Shown: positions 23,165-35,661 of the stretch, one piece after another
Layout of the letters: each line of letters starts with the position of its first letter
Numbering within the stretch: the first letter of the stretch is position 1
Source of the DNA: Rhizoctonia solani
Taxonomy: Eukaryota > Basidiomycota > Agaricomycetes > Cantharellales > Ceratobasidiaceae
Assembly: GCF_016906535.1 (NCBI RefSeq)
Contig: NC_057375.1
Span: 806,001 to 870,000, forward strand
Direction of reading: 5' to 3'
DNA: 64,000 nt
Made by a program: the position numbers and the translations under genes
The notes under the pieces: generated by a model
Told to the model about the DNA's origin: nothing
The model's input: the letters and a program-made list of their open reading frames with translations, nothing else
The model's database searches: none

Positions 23165-25576
23165 TCAGAGATCGCGGTTCGCGAGACAAAACAGACACAG
23201 AATTTTTTCTGGGGGGCTGAGGGTGCTACAAAGACGTACTTCAGGATATTTCTGACGGCTATGGTAAGAGAGAAAAGAGGAAGTTTTGGATTTTTGCGAA
23301 GACGAGTGGTGAACAAGCTTGACGGGTAATGAACGGGCTCCTATGAACAGGGGGAGATCGCTCTCAGGATGATCTTCGATCCGGATGATCTCCGTTAACA
23401 ACAAGCGCATTAATGCTTCGTGCGCATGTTCGGCGCTGAGTCCATTCCGGTATGCCCATTCTGGCTCGATATATTCATGCATCTGGGAGAGCATAGATGC
23501 TATGTTGGCCAGATCAGAATGGAGAATTCTTGACCAACATTTGAGAGATGGGTCGAGCGCGATTCGGGGGTCCGGAAGGTCACGAGAAGGGTAATGGCTG
23601 CCCAACGCCGATATGAAAGTGCTAAGCTCAGAGGTCCACTCCTTCTCTGGCTGATAATTTGGTCCAACGGAGCGAGCAAGGTTCCACGCGATTATCCAAA
23701 AAGTTGATTCGGCATCATGGAAAAGTTGGTGCGTAAACTTTATACCAGGATCACTGGTTGGACAACAACTTTTGTCAAGTGATTGGTTGAACTCTTCGTA
23801 TTGCATCCCGTGAACCAATTGGTACACTTCAAGAGCCCGCCCTTGGAGTTTCGGCATCTGGGAGAGCTCTCCTCGATGCTTGCGAAAAGCTAAAGGCTCG
23901 CCACGAGAGACGGAGCGGGCCATAAACTTAGGAGTGCCCTGTTCAAATTTGTTATAAAAGACCCTACACTTGAGTGATGGCACGCACAATTCTCTCCGCT
24001 AGTACTTCCCGATCTCTACAATAAGGCTCTACAAGCGCCCCGTTACCCAAGTCAATCACAAGACAGGCTGGCCTGGGTGGAACTTTACTGTCATAGAGAA
24101 TAAGAATTCATACAGAGACAATGTAGCCGAAACTCACTCGTTGCCACTTAATACTTGGTTAATGTATTTGACACGATTATATCCCTCTGCGCATCGCTCA
24201 TAGAATTCGGGGTCGTCCGGCGCAATCATGACATTGTTGTCACTAATGTCTCGGTGTAGGATCCGGGATTCGCAATAGATATTTCGTTGTACTATTTATA
24301 ACCTGTCAACGTGCACAATCGATGCACAAAATAATACACGGACTTACCGACGCATGCATCATACATTACGCGCAGAAATTGGTCAAGAGAACGGACCTCG
24401 CCCAGGGGCCGACCGACGTCAGGTGTAAGAACCCGCATCTTGTATCTCTCTACCACCGGTTTCCCGCCCGGACCTGACTCAAGAGCACTGGCCCTAATCT
24501 CCTTCCCATTTGAATCTAGCGTGCAGCCGCACTCCTGAGCTTCCATGGCTTCTGGAGGTGGTGATCTTAGTAAGCTAGTTCGTAGAGCGAGCTCTCAAAA
24601 TAGCGCCGGCGCATATCTCGCCAAAAGTCTTTCATAGACCAGACCGCTGCCGTCAATACATGAGTTGCAAACGAAGTGAACCTCCGTTGGCCAGGTCCAG
24701 AATCCGTTCGTCAGCATTCTGTGATAAAAATATTGCCCCGAATATTAGTGATATATGTTGGTATGCCTTCCTGGAAGCTCCAAATACGCTGGGAGGGGCC
24801 ACAAAAGGGCTCCATATAGAGCCAGGTCACAAAAGCGTAAATTGGACCAGGCTCCCATGTAAAGTGTGGTGAACAGTGAACTACGCTTGCGCCATGATAT
24901 ACGAAATTGTATCCACCGGAACGCGTAGCAAATCCAAGCACGGCCGACAGTTCTGGATGAAGTTGTGAATGGCTCAGCAGATGGTTTGGTGGCTGATATC
25001 GAGTATCTTTCTTCGCTTCAATATCTCCGTCCGCAACTACGCCACACCACGTCACTGGAGATTCACTGGAAGAGGGATTACTAGAATCTACCAAACATCA
25101 ACTTGGAGGTGGGTGTTTTATGTGCTCTGGATTTGCCAGCGATATTTCCAAGAGTGTCATGATCACTGCGTAGTAAAAAAAATGTCAGGACTTAGTTGCA
25201 TCGTCGTAATGGGATTCAATATCTGTTCGTTGTGACTGGCTCGAAATACGAGAGCAGGTGCCTTGGCGTCCATCGTGATCGCGTCCACAACTTGGAGGCT
25301 AATCGAGTTGAGCAAAAGTAGGAGTAGAGTGGCACCAGTACACAGTGATGCTTCTGCGCCTGAAGGTGATTGTTGAATTTTGCTAATCAGGAGCCGTTGG
25401 TCCAGAGACCATTTAAGATTGACCTTTGGTGTGTACCCGATATAAGTTTTGATGAAAGAGTTACTATCAATTTCACATGTGATTTTGAGGGAGCGAGCAG
25501 CGTCCACGTTTTGAGAGGCAGTAGGGGATTCCGGTGGAGGCTGGCCTGGTTTAACAGGGCTAGAAAACGAGGACAT
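23165..25576 (-). CDS. FunK1-type fungal protein kinase
   Basis: This belongs to the FunK1 family of fungal kinase-like proteins, expanded in basidiomycetes. An N-terminal region (25576-24711) includes PVTWCGVVADGDIEAKK and HPELSAVLGFATRSGGYNFV, typical of the family's lead-in. The helix WSMKDFWRDMRRRYFESSLY lies near 24590. The kinase core follows: GRPLGEVRSLDQFLRVMYDA, an intron to 24300, then the catalytic loop SRILHRDISDNNVMIA near 24255 and the DFG equivalent VIDLGNGAL near 24050. The activation segment reads GTPKFMARSVS near 23930. The C-lobe has SLSAEHAHEALM-like helices. HRD and D(L)G residues are present, so catalytic activity is possible. At about 24575 the frame between the helix and GRPL is unclear: a TAA follows SLYELAY, so an intron or indel is needed. 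Exon 1 may lie further upstream near 25844. Cellular role of the family is not established. Confidence 0.8.
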
Positions 25577-27823
25577 AGGTGTAGAAATCCCTCAATTTAG
25601 CAATTAGATGCAGAACAACAAAAGACAAATAAGACAAGGATGGTACAAAGCTCAAGACCCAGAGAATGACGAGGCAGAAGTCACATTGCAATCGTTGACA
25701 TAGCACGGTACCCTGAGATGAGTAAGCAACGTCATTCTTTGACAGTGGACTCTTGGCGACAAGGGCCAACATTGACGAATACGTACTCAATTGATTAACA
25801 ACAGCATTTACATCTCGTTCAAGTAGTGTTTTTATCCTAGTCATACTAACAATAGGAGCTGAAACCGACCTAGATTTGTTGTGAGCACACAAAGGGAGAG
25901 GATGGGACGCGCTAAACAGAGAACGAGCGAACTGAGCATACACAAGTGATGGGAACAGACGCTATACGAGAGAAATAACAAGAGTGTACTTCGGAAATTT
26001 TTGAACAAAAGCTAAGTAATGGGTACAATATGAGCTCGAATATATATAAAGAAGCAAGCCCCCAACTACCAAGCAAAGGACGCATACACATCGAAAACGG
26101 TCACGTGATAGTGTGACTTCCCACAACAAGACCGTCTTTGGACCAAGCGCTCACACACTGCAAAGTGGAGGGTCATAAACCTGTCCGCAAGCAGACATAA
26201 ATCCAATGGTGTAGTGCCGTGACTGCAACAATCAACCTTTTCACCTAACTGTGCTCCAGATCGCGATCGATTGATTTACACGCCACAAACCTCCATATAC
26301 ATGTTGGCACGCTTGGGTCGATGTTGCGATGAAGTTCATAGGTTATATGCGTGGTGTTTGGAGTCTTAGGAGTTCAAGGTAGTTAATTATTATTTGAATC
26401 CAACATACTTGTAATTTCTTAAAGTCAAGTGAGTATTTTGGCTTTATCAGTTATTAATTGGTTATAGCCAGTGTGTAACTCCTAACAACCTTAGAAAGAT
26501 CTCCGATCATAAGACCATATTAAAACGTGCATTTCCATAGGCCACTGCTCCCATCTTTTCCGTGTCTACCGATTGTACGTAACGGAGTGAAAAAAACAAC
26601 AACACGGATTTGAGCACAAGCTGGTAATCTTGTTGCCAGCCTGTGGATGATACACACATACCCATTTAGGCTTTCAGATCGACTCACAGTAAGATCAAAT
26701 GAACAGAAACATTGTCTCAATTATAATCTACAAATAACCTCGAGTGAACATATTCCCTATCATATAAAATAGACAACTATCATGGCCGTTTTGGTATCAA
26801 TGACTTTACCTAAAGATTCGGTTAACCCGTACATAGGTCTTAGTTGGGTCCAAATAGCTGATCTAGGTTACAAAGCCAGGTAGGTTGTATTCTTAAGATC
26901 TTACGTGGGTTAGTTCGTGATTGTTTACGGATCTAAATTCTAGCAAGGTTAATCACGCTTGCTTCTTAGTTAATGTTTAAGAAATTGATTAGGATTGATA
27001 GTGGAGTCAACTTCTCGTATATCGGGACACTCTTATTTCCTTGATGCCACGCACACAACTATCGGGGTTTGGCGTTCGAACCACCTGCAGGTCGAATCAA
27101 GTCCCTTGCCCGGAGCTTTATGATCGCAATTTTAATAACTGTTAAGGTCGCTATTCTAGAGCATGGAAGCAAAAACAAAAGGTGTACATGGGGCTTTGGC
27201 TGGGAGCCCCGGATGAGTTGTAAGGTCACGGCAGGAACTTATATATACTCCGGCGCCTTTCAGTGCAGGTATGGCCTTCGCACGCATTAGTATATTGTTT
27301 GGAATCTCCTGACCTCCCCCAAAGCGTCTTACTCTTTAGGCAATGCGGATATTCTTCTCCAGTGTTGAATAGATGATAGCCTGAGATAAGAGCGCCACAC
27401 TTATGTAATTGGGGCTGCGATGGGCCCGGCTTCACGGAAGTTTGGTTACAATTCACGCCTGACTCTGTAGGAAATTACGGCCTAGTCTTTGTTTTCCCCG
27501 GAATTCTTCGAGACTTAATAGCCAAAAATAACAGAGTCTCCCACCGATCCTTTGAGCCATGCCATAACACGAAGCCAGGCATTCTAGTACACGTCTTCTC
27601 AAGATGTATGCTAAAGCACATATGGACCTTCCGCAGACCATCAACTACGATCCGCTTTTCGAAAGTTTCTTTTTCGTTTCACTTGCACTTACGTCACCTG
27701 GCTCCGTGTTATATCAGTACATTGAGAACCAAACACACAGCAAGTCCTATAACTATAGGAGATGCATGGGGGTGTGCATTCGGTTATTCACTGACACATC
27801 CCTCCTGAGTTTAACTTGCAGTA
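25577..27823. other. Spacer with a possible upstream exon of the FunK1 gene
   Basis: A minus-strand open frame (25943-25560) contains MTRIKTLLERDVNAVVNQLS then TYSSMLALVAKS, which could be a first FunK1 exon. I cannot connect the splice sites securely. The rest (26000-27800) shows no gene. A TATATATAAAG box lies at 26040-26050, in the right orientation for a plus-strand transcript, but nothing supported follows it. Confidence 0.35.
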
Positions 27824-29190
27824 ATGTTTACTTATATTATTCTCATCTTGTACGCCTCGATTTCTGCGCATGCTGATCGCTCTCTGTCACTCAAGATCGT
27901 CGCCCCGAGCGCTACCATTACTGATGTGGACAACTTTGATGTTGCTACAATCATATCTAACACTGGTTCAGAGACTCTGCGCTTGCTACGCGACCCTCGT
28001 TCTCCTCTCTCGGACCTGCCGACTGAGAAATTTGCGGTAGTGGACAGCAAGGGCACTCGTGCCGAGTTCAATGGCATCAGGGTACGTTATCATCCTCAGA
28101 CGGACGCCAGAAGTGGACGCCCAGATTCTACCGTGGAGCTCAGTCCTGGAGAGTCGATCACAATAGAGCATAGTCGTGAGTAATCCTGAATGTACTAGAC
28201 CATTTATAGCTCACAGTCGATGCAGTTGCCGGCGTCTATAACCTGACTTCTACAGGCGCTGGATTATACACAGTAGATGCTGCCAATTACTTCAGTGTCA
28301 TTGAGGCCAATAGCTCACTTACAGCCCTGTATGCCAAAATTGTTACAGCTGAAGTCACTATCCTGGTACGTATAATATTTTATGCGTGGCGCTGATCGAT
28401 ACTCAAATGCGCACTATGCTATAGGGAAAGCTCGCTTCTATTAAGCACGATGTACCATCCCTTATGAACAAACGGGCATCTTACACCGGTTGTTCAATAC
28501 AACAACAGGCTGAGATTACAAGTGCTATCTACTTTGCCCAAAGCTACGCTCGCGAGTCTCATACTCACCTGAAGCTCAACCCTTCTGGTTCAGCTCGCTA
28601 TACCCGCTGGTTCGGAACATTTGGAAATGGTCGATACAATAAGGTCTTGGGTAGCTTTTCTGTAAGTAGATATTTGAACCCAGTATGTATAGATCTCTTA
28701 CTCCAGAGTAGCGCCTTCTTACTTCACCCAATAACTGGACGTATGACTGTGCTACTTGCTCAGACCCAAGACTTTATGCATACGTCTATCCCAATAAATA
28801 TGGGGTAGTCTACCTATGCGAATACTTTTGGAATGTGAGCCATTAGTATTTACTTGAAGGATAATCATTAACCTTGTAACAAGGCACCTGCCACTGGCCC
28901 TGGCTCTAAGGCCGATACCATCATTCATGAGGGCACCCACTTTTCCAAAATCCTAGGGTAGGTCTAGTTCCCAGTCTGTTTCACATGAAGTACAATATAC
29001 TTACAAACGTACTCAGTACTCGAGACTATGCCTACGGTCAGCACGAATCTTTAGATCTCGCTCAATCTAGCCCCATCAACGCAGTTTACAATGCCGAGTA
29101 AGTAATCTGGTACTATCTGGTCATCCGGTGCTGTGGTTGCTTATGGAACCCGTTCATAGCAACCATGCTTTTTTTTCTGTCAACGCCTGA
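27824..29190 (+). CDS. Secreted peptidyl-Lys metalloendopeptidase (M35)
   Basis: This is a complete M35 zinc protease. ATG 27824 opens a 17-residue signal peptide (MFTYIILILYASISAHA). The propeptide shares NTGSETLRLLRDPRSPLS with the partial copy at 1-521. The mature part likely begins near ASYTGCSIQQQAEI, the usual start of mature peptidyl-Lys metalloendopeptidases. Later exons give YDCATCSDPRLYAYVYPN, then VVYLCEYFWN. The zinc motif IIHEGTHFSKILG carries HExxH, and GTRDYAYG is the aspzincin GTxxDxxYG motif that supplies the third ligand Asp. The last exon (29160-29190) ends DNHAFFSVNA at TGA. Six introns have normal borders and I see no frameshift. The enzyme is secreted and cleaves before lysine, probably for nutrition or host-protein digestion. 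Confidence 0.9.
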
Positions 29191-29665
29191 GATAATAATG
29201 GCAGTCAAGTCATCATTCAAATTGAACCGATTAAGTGTGGTCATAAAACCCTGAATAAGATATAGCTACGAGAGGTTAACCACTGCTGGCTTTATGCCCC
29301 GAATCCATTTTGCGGAATGGTGCTTCTAGGGCAGAATTTCGGGAATTTGGTCATTTTAATGGTTATGAAAACGTATAAGATAAATTATATTGGTAGAGGG
29401 TAGATGTATGCGCTTTGTGTTGATCAATACCAAAAGTATGGTGCTCTGTCAGATAACTTATTTATGAATGTCTTATCATCGTACAGAGGTGGCTTCACGG
29501 GATCCGTAATAGTCCGTAGAACCCATTTAAGATAAATGATCGTCTCTGACTGATTTCAAACGGTTCAAGGCATAATGCTGCTCTTTATTACCGCCAGATC
29601 ATTCAATCCTGCATATTTCAAGAGTATTTAGTTATTATATGAGTAGGTGCATATGTACTATTTGG
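29191..29665. other. Convergent intergenic region
   Basis: This is 3' flank between the plus-strand protease and the minus-strand oxidoreductase. I see nothing else in it. Confidence 0.4.
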
Positions 29666-31333
29666 TCAAATACCCAGCCCCAGGCTCTCGAATGTGACAA
29701 ACTTCCCGGTTTTGAAGCTCTCATTGGCCATGAGCCCAACTGCAAGTGCGTACGTCCCATCCCTCTCGTCTGCTGACTGTTTCGAGGCGTCTCCAGTGTC
29801 GAAAGTCTCGCCCGGCAAAGGTCCAAACAAGACATTGAGCATGCGCTTGTCGCCTCCTCCGTGATCCCCGTGTTCATATTCAACAGGAATTACTTGAGCT
29901 GGCTCCCAGAGGCGCTGCACTTTGACGCTCGCGTGGCCCGGGTTAGGTAGAGCGGCGGTGCCATGGATTTGCCCGCCGGTGGTTAAAGGATCGGAAGCTG
30001 TGCGGTGGGTGGATTCGACAACCTCGAGTTCCAAGCGGCCATGCGAGCCATTAAACATGACTCGATACCCCTAATATTATCATGAGTTGGCTATCGCTTT
30101 GAGAGTTAAAGTAAGCCCACCTCCCAGGGCGAGTACGCGGTCTAGGTAGACTGTGTTAGCCCCAAGTTAGATACCAGTATATTTGTCACCTTACCAGATG
30201 ATATGATAGTGTGGCACCTGTATTATACTGCACCAATACGGCCATATCATCTTCAATGCCAATACCTGGGGCGAACACCTTCCCCAAATGCGTCAGCGAG
30301 TAATACGGGATAATATATCATTTTGACCTACATTCTGATCACGATGATATCCATCTTCCCCCTCAGCGTCGGCATAAATCTTCTTCAATGTTTCGTCATC
30401 TTCCAGGATGATGGCAAAGGGGTCATCCTTCGCTGCCGATTCTCCTCGTGCTCGTACATAGTCCTTTGCCCAACCATGCTCCTTTCCGGCCTTGTCGCCA
30501 TAGAAAGCTAATCTTCCCATCCCAGCAACAGTCACGGGGTGGGCATCAATCCACCAATTTACGAGATCAAAGTGATGTCCTGACTTGTGAACCATCAAAC
30601 CCCCGGAGTTGGTCTTTTGTCGGTGCCATCGTCTAAAGTAATCGGCTCCATGAACAGTATCCAGAAGCCATTCAAAGTGTACCGAAAGGACTATGACGCG
30701 GTCAGATCCGCTTTGGTCTTATTGGCAAAATCAGGAAGATCTACCTTTTCCTATCTTCCCCTCGGCAATAGTCCGCTTCACGAGTTCGTGGACCGGGTTG
30801 TACCTAGAGAACATTTGAATCCACTGGATTAATTATCAAGTTGAACGACCCACCGATAGTTGAATGTTACTGTCAAGTGCTGGCCCGTGCGTTGGACAGT
30901 CTCGAGGATTCTCCGGCACTTGTCTACATCAGTTGTCATCGGCTTCTCGGTGAGAACACGGACTGTCGGGTGAATATAAGATAAATATCATTATTGCAAT
31001 GTTGGAAGAATACATACCCCCAGCCTCCAATGCGGGAACGATATATACATCATGCAACGCGTCCACACAAGTGACCACGAGAGTTTCTACCCCTTCTTTC
31101 GATAACATCTCTTTAAAACGATCAGGAGTATAAATAGGTACTTTCGGGGCGCCAAGCTGTACCAACAGCTCGTTGTAATAGTTGGCGCGCACCGAATTTG
31201 GCTCGCATATGGCTACAACTTGGGAATGCGGCCGGGATACAATGCCGCGCACAAACATCGCAGCGCGAGAGCCGGTGCCTACCAATGCGACGCGACCACC
31301 GAGAGGTCTAGAAGTTTCGTCTAAATTCGACAT
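29666..31333 (-). CDS. Gfo/Idh/MocA-family NAD(P)-dependent oxidoreductase
   Basis: The ATG at 31333 gives [20 protein letters not shown], the Rossmann start with GxGxxA as GTGSRA. Next come [15 protein letters not shown] and [20 protein letters not shown], followed by the EKP region (a minus-strand exon near 30950 reads [20 protein letters not shown]). [20 protein letters not shown] and [19 protein letters not shown] follow. The substrate-side block is [20 protein letters not shown], with the paired His usual for this subfamily. The C-terminal domain includes [20 protein letters not shown] and ends TFESLGLGI at 29666. At least four short introns are present. The family oxidises or reduces sugars or cyclic diols; the substrate cannot be read from sequence. 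An upstream in-frame extension to 31504 exists, but I prefer the ATG that precedes the Rossmann fold. Confidence 0.88.
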
Positions 31334-32111
31334 GACGAACGAGTGAGGATATCGGCGACTGGTCAGGAACCGACTTGAAGCTATTTCTTCAGATAAATCC
31401 TCTTCTATCCGCCAGGGACGGGATAAGGCGGCCCGAAGAATCAGGAACTCCGGGATATGGTCCGGTGAGCAAACGGAGTTGGCTGATCGATGGGGAAAGT
31501 GCATTGAGCTTCTAATGATGTTGACACGGTAAATTTGTATTGTGAATTATGCCGGTCTATTGTTTGGGGTTGGAGCCATCATTTAGAGATAAGTATAAAA
31601 AGAGAGTTGCACTTTTTATGTAGCGAGACATTTAAATCCAATATCCTTAGAAACGAGAGGCCTAGTCGTAAGTCTATTGTGGGTGAATGGCGGCTATGCT
31701 TCTCATTCTTAGACTAAGCGCCAGAAGTGTATGATCATGACGTAAGGTGATCGCAAAGGGGGATTGGACACAAGTCAACCCCGATGACTAACTGCAGCCC
31801 AGGATCTGTTACTATTGTTAATCAAATCGCACAAGGTCGATAAACATCCACTATGCTACAAAACGCTATAATTTCAAGCCTTGTAAACTATGCCCGAGGA
31901 TAGTAGATCGACATTCAACGGCCAATTCCAGATAGGGAAAAACGGTGAATTTGCCGTGCATCCTGTGTAAATTTGGGCCCGACTCCAAGCGAGTTTGCAT
32001 TGGGCAAGGAAGCACACAAACGGGTCCGTTTTCCTTATATTTCAAAGGCTATAGTTGTACAAATAGCCGGCCTGGTATACTGCTTTCGTGCTTATTAGCC
32101 TCGACTAAAGT
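31334..32111. other. Divergent promoter region
   Basis: This lies between the divergent oxidoreductase and transporter genes. Only short open frames are present. Confidence 0.4.
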
Positions 32112-34858
32112 GTGGGGAGACGCACCGCTCCTACGACTACCCCACAAGAGTCACTGATCGTCCGCTATGTCCAATCATCGAACCCCTCGCAGGAGTCGGT
32201 TGTTGGTGAGAAGCAAGAAGTAATTGAGATTGAACATAGCCCCGTCGTCCACGATGAGGCTGCTCCTAGTACAAGTAGGCCAAGAAAATCGACAGGCGGT
32301 CACGGAGACGCCGCACTTGCTATTCTTGGTGCATCTGACACTCCAGTGGAGATATCCCCTGAACAAGATGCTGCGGTGCTGCGCAAGGTTGACCGTTGGC
32401 TTGTGCCGGTAAAGTATTGTCATGCGCTTATTGGTCCACAACTAATTCGATCACATAGGTCATGCTCATGGTGTACTTTCTCCAGCAGCTCGATAAGTGG
32501 GTATCATTTATGCCAACTGGTTTCGCGGATCTGATTCGCAAGTATTTAGATCATCCCTTTCTTACACCTCAGTTTTCGGGATCGTTTCCGATACCAACCT
32601 GGTCGGGTCCCAGTATAGCTGGTTGGGCTCAATTGTTTATGTGGCCCAGCTTATCTGGCAGCCTGTCTCGTCGTATTTTCTCGTGAAGCTACCGGTGGGA
32701 AAATATTGTAAGTGTATTTATTCATCACCTCACTGGTAATTAGCTGAACTAGTCATAGTGTTTTTCAATGTTTTTATGTGGGGGGTTATTGTTGCTTCGA
32801 CGGCTGCCGCACATAATTTTAGTGGCTTGATTGCGACTCGGTTTTTCTGGGAATATTTGAGGCTACCGTCGGTTGGTTGTGATTTTTATCTTAGAGAACG
32901 TCGTTCCTGAAACTTACTCCCAGCACCGTGCTTCATTACGATCACTCAGATGGTCAGTGCTATGCCCAATTTCAGCACCTGTTATCAAATTCTGAACCCA
33001 TTGGTAGTGGTGGAGACGTAGAGAACAAACCATGCGACTTAGTCTTTGGATGGCCATGAATGGAGTGACAAGTATGGTGTGTACCATTAACATAGATTAT
33101 TATAAAAAAATGTCTCTGAATTTAGCCTTCATTAGTTCGGATCTCTGATTGCATTTGGAATCGGGCACATTCATGGCTCACTCAAGCCATATCAAGTAAG
33201 TCTTTTATAAGAACAACGATCCCGGACGCTGTTTGATTGCTATACAGACAATATTTTTGGTGAGTTTGTAGCTCAAGAGAATACAGCGTTTACCTAACGG
33301 ATGTGGTTCCAGTTTATTGGCCTCTTAACTCTAGTGTGCTCTCCCGTAGTATAGTGAGTTGTCTTGATCGAGAATAATTCAAGCTTCAACCAATGATTCC
33401 GACCAGCTTCGTTCTTCCCGACTCTCCTTCAACTGCGAAGTTCCTGTCACAGGAAGAGAAGGTGATTGCCCTAGAAAGACTACGTGCGAACAACCAAGGT
33501 CGGTCCATTGACACTGGTAACCAGCTTATCACCCACACGGCCTTTTTCAGGGACTGAATCTAAGAGTTGGGAGTGGGGACAGGTTCGGGAAGTTTTACAG
33601 ACCCGAAGACCTATCTTTGGTTGGCGCTGCAGTTTGTATGCGCGTAGGTGAATAATCTACGCTAATTGTACAACTGCTGAAACTTGACTTCAGGCTGCCG
33701 TCAGGGGGTATTAGCACTTTCGGACCACTGATTATCAATGGTTTCGGGTTCAGTCAAGTAAGTCGCTAGTGTACTGGTAATCAGGTATGGTGCGGCTAAC
33801 CATATTTCAGTTCCATACCAGTATGTTGTTCTAACCTTATAGACCCTCTCAGTATTTACGTTTATTACCATGATGGCCACAGTTTTATTAAACGTGAGTC
33901 TGGGCACCTAGATTTGATACAGAATATGTCTCATGATGTTCATAGAGCCCATTCGGCGCGTTCCAAGTCATAATCACTCTTGGATCGCTGCAATCGCACA
34001 AAACTTAAACTCAAGTGGCCGGTCCTCTTTTTCCTTACTCTTCCCCCTATCGCTGGAGCCTCGGCGCTGTACGTCTTGGGCCGCGAACCAGAGCTTAGAA
34101 ACGAGTTATTAGGATGCTATTACGTTGTAAGTTCGTGCGCTCGTACAGTCGCAACATCCTTAAAGTGTCCGATTGTAACAGCTATCGTTTTTCACTGGTA
34201 TCCAACCCATGCTTTACTCTTGGGCCTCGCAAAACACGGCAGGTCACACAAAGAAGACATGCACTACAGGTGAGTGATGTCTGCGATTCAATTTCAACTG
34301 AACTAACGAGCAAGACTACAGGCCTTATCTACGTTGCTCAATGCGCCGGAAATGTGAGTATTTGCGAGCAGGTGTCCCACTGGATATTAATCAATGATTA
34401 CAGATTGTTGGACCTTTGCTCTACAAGACGACCGATGCACCATACTACCATCGTGGACTCATTGCCAAGCAAGTAGCCTCAGAACCCGCACCTGACTATT
34501 TACTCATATATGACCCTCACCTATCTAGTCTCATCTGTTGGATAATTCTAGCAGTTTTGACACCGTAAGTCCATATTAATTTAGTCTTACTTTTCGAGTT
34601 AATTGGATTTCCGACAGTGTCACTGCGCTCTATCTGGCTTTCTTGAACAAACAACATGCTTCAGCCCGTCGGCGCGCCGGGAAAAAAGCAGAGGTCATAG
34701 ACACTTCATTGGAAGATTCAAAACATGCGAGACAGGCTGCTAAGGAGAACGAGAAGTCTGACGGTGATGAGAGCGAGGGCACAAAGAGACGCTTGAATGA
34801 CCAGGCGTTCAACGATCTAACAGACCTTCAGAACGAGGATTTTATATATGTTTTGTAA
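32112..34858 (+). CDS. MFS transporter, allantoate permease (Dal5/ACS) type
   Basis: This is a major-facilitator protein of the anion:cation symporter group (allantoate, nicotinate or vitamin permeases). The cytosolic N-terminus (VVGEKQEVIEIEHSPVVHDE) leads to DRWLVPVMLMVYFLQQLDK, the TM1 start typical of this group. The next exons give SYTSVFGIVSDTNLVGSQYS, WLGSIVYVAQLIWQPVSSYF, and WWRRREQTMRLSLWMAMNGV, the conserved loop after TM4. The central loop holds LPDSPSTAKFLSQEEK. TM7 onward has STFGPLIINGFGFSQ, then HKTLKLKWPVLFFL, IYVAQCAGNIVGPLLYKTTD and APYYHRGL. The hydrophilic tail ends DLTDLQNEDFIYVL. More than ten introns are present. Two single-base deletions look necessary: within the T run near 32850 (before LGIFEATV) and near 33600 (before DPKTYLWLALQF). 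The start codon is uncertain. Confidence 0.82.
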
Positions 34859-35661
34859 TTCTAGTATACTAAATACACGAAGGTCAGTGTTGAAGCATAC
34901 AGGGTGCCTTGCTTCTGGGAATATCGTCTTTTTGATACTTCTCGCGAGTATCAAGTATATAAAGTGGCTTAAATATCGTTTACACCTTCACGTAAGCTTG
35001 GTCATGTCGTCATTGTCACGAGGAGCTGGCTCTCGGTTCGGCGTTAGTCCTAGGTTGGAAGTGGTCTGTCGGGCGTAGAAATTATTCCAACCGAGTCAAA
35101 CTGATCCAGAGGTGAAAATCGGGCGAGTAGTTGTGCAGGAGTGTTGGTTTCAGGCGATGTATGTCTGTCTTTATATGGCGTATTACCTGGGAACATGATA
35201 TATTTGGAACATCTGAGCGTATAACCAAGAGTCTTTATGGCGTCCGCTCTGATAGTCCACATATAGAACATGCAATTAAGGTGTTCACGCGTCTCATGAA
35301 TGGAATCGAGCCAGGTCATGTTCCTGGTGGGTTCTTGCCTATTCCAATGTTGATCTGGAGTACAGGCTCTTCAGAAATATCGGGACGCTCAGAAGTTAGA
35401 GGTTTGCAGATCCACAGGATTCAGAAGCGTACTGGCGGAGCAATACCATACGTACTCGAAGGGCAACTCGAGTACAGTCTGGGGATCCCTACTGTATTCT
35501 GGGGCCACGATAGGTCTCTTTTCCCATTATGTTTTTACCCCATTAATGTTAATTCGCATAACCTCACAGGTCATAATTTAAGATCCAAATGCTATATCAA
35601 GCTCAGATAGACTTTCCATACGGTAAAATACACGTATACATTGTGTTCGATATGACAAGAC
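34859..35661. other. Spacer between convergent genes
   Basis: A plus-strand open frame of 159 codons (35131-35610) and an opposite one of 89 codons have no recognisable family. The region may include 3' sequence of the F-box gene. Confidence 0.35.

Noticed and set aside
35131..35610. 159-codon plus-strand frame as a gene
   Set aside because: No recognisable domain or signal peptide, overlaps an opposite open frame, and sits in the 3' region between two convergent genes.
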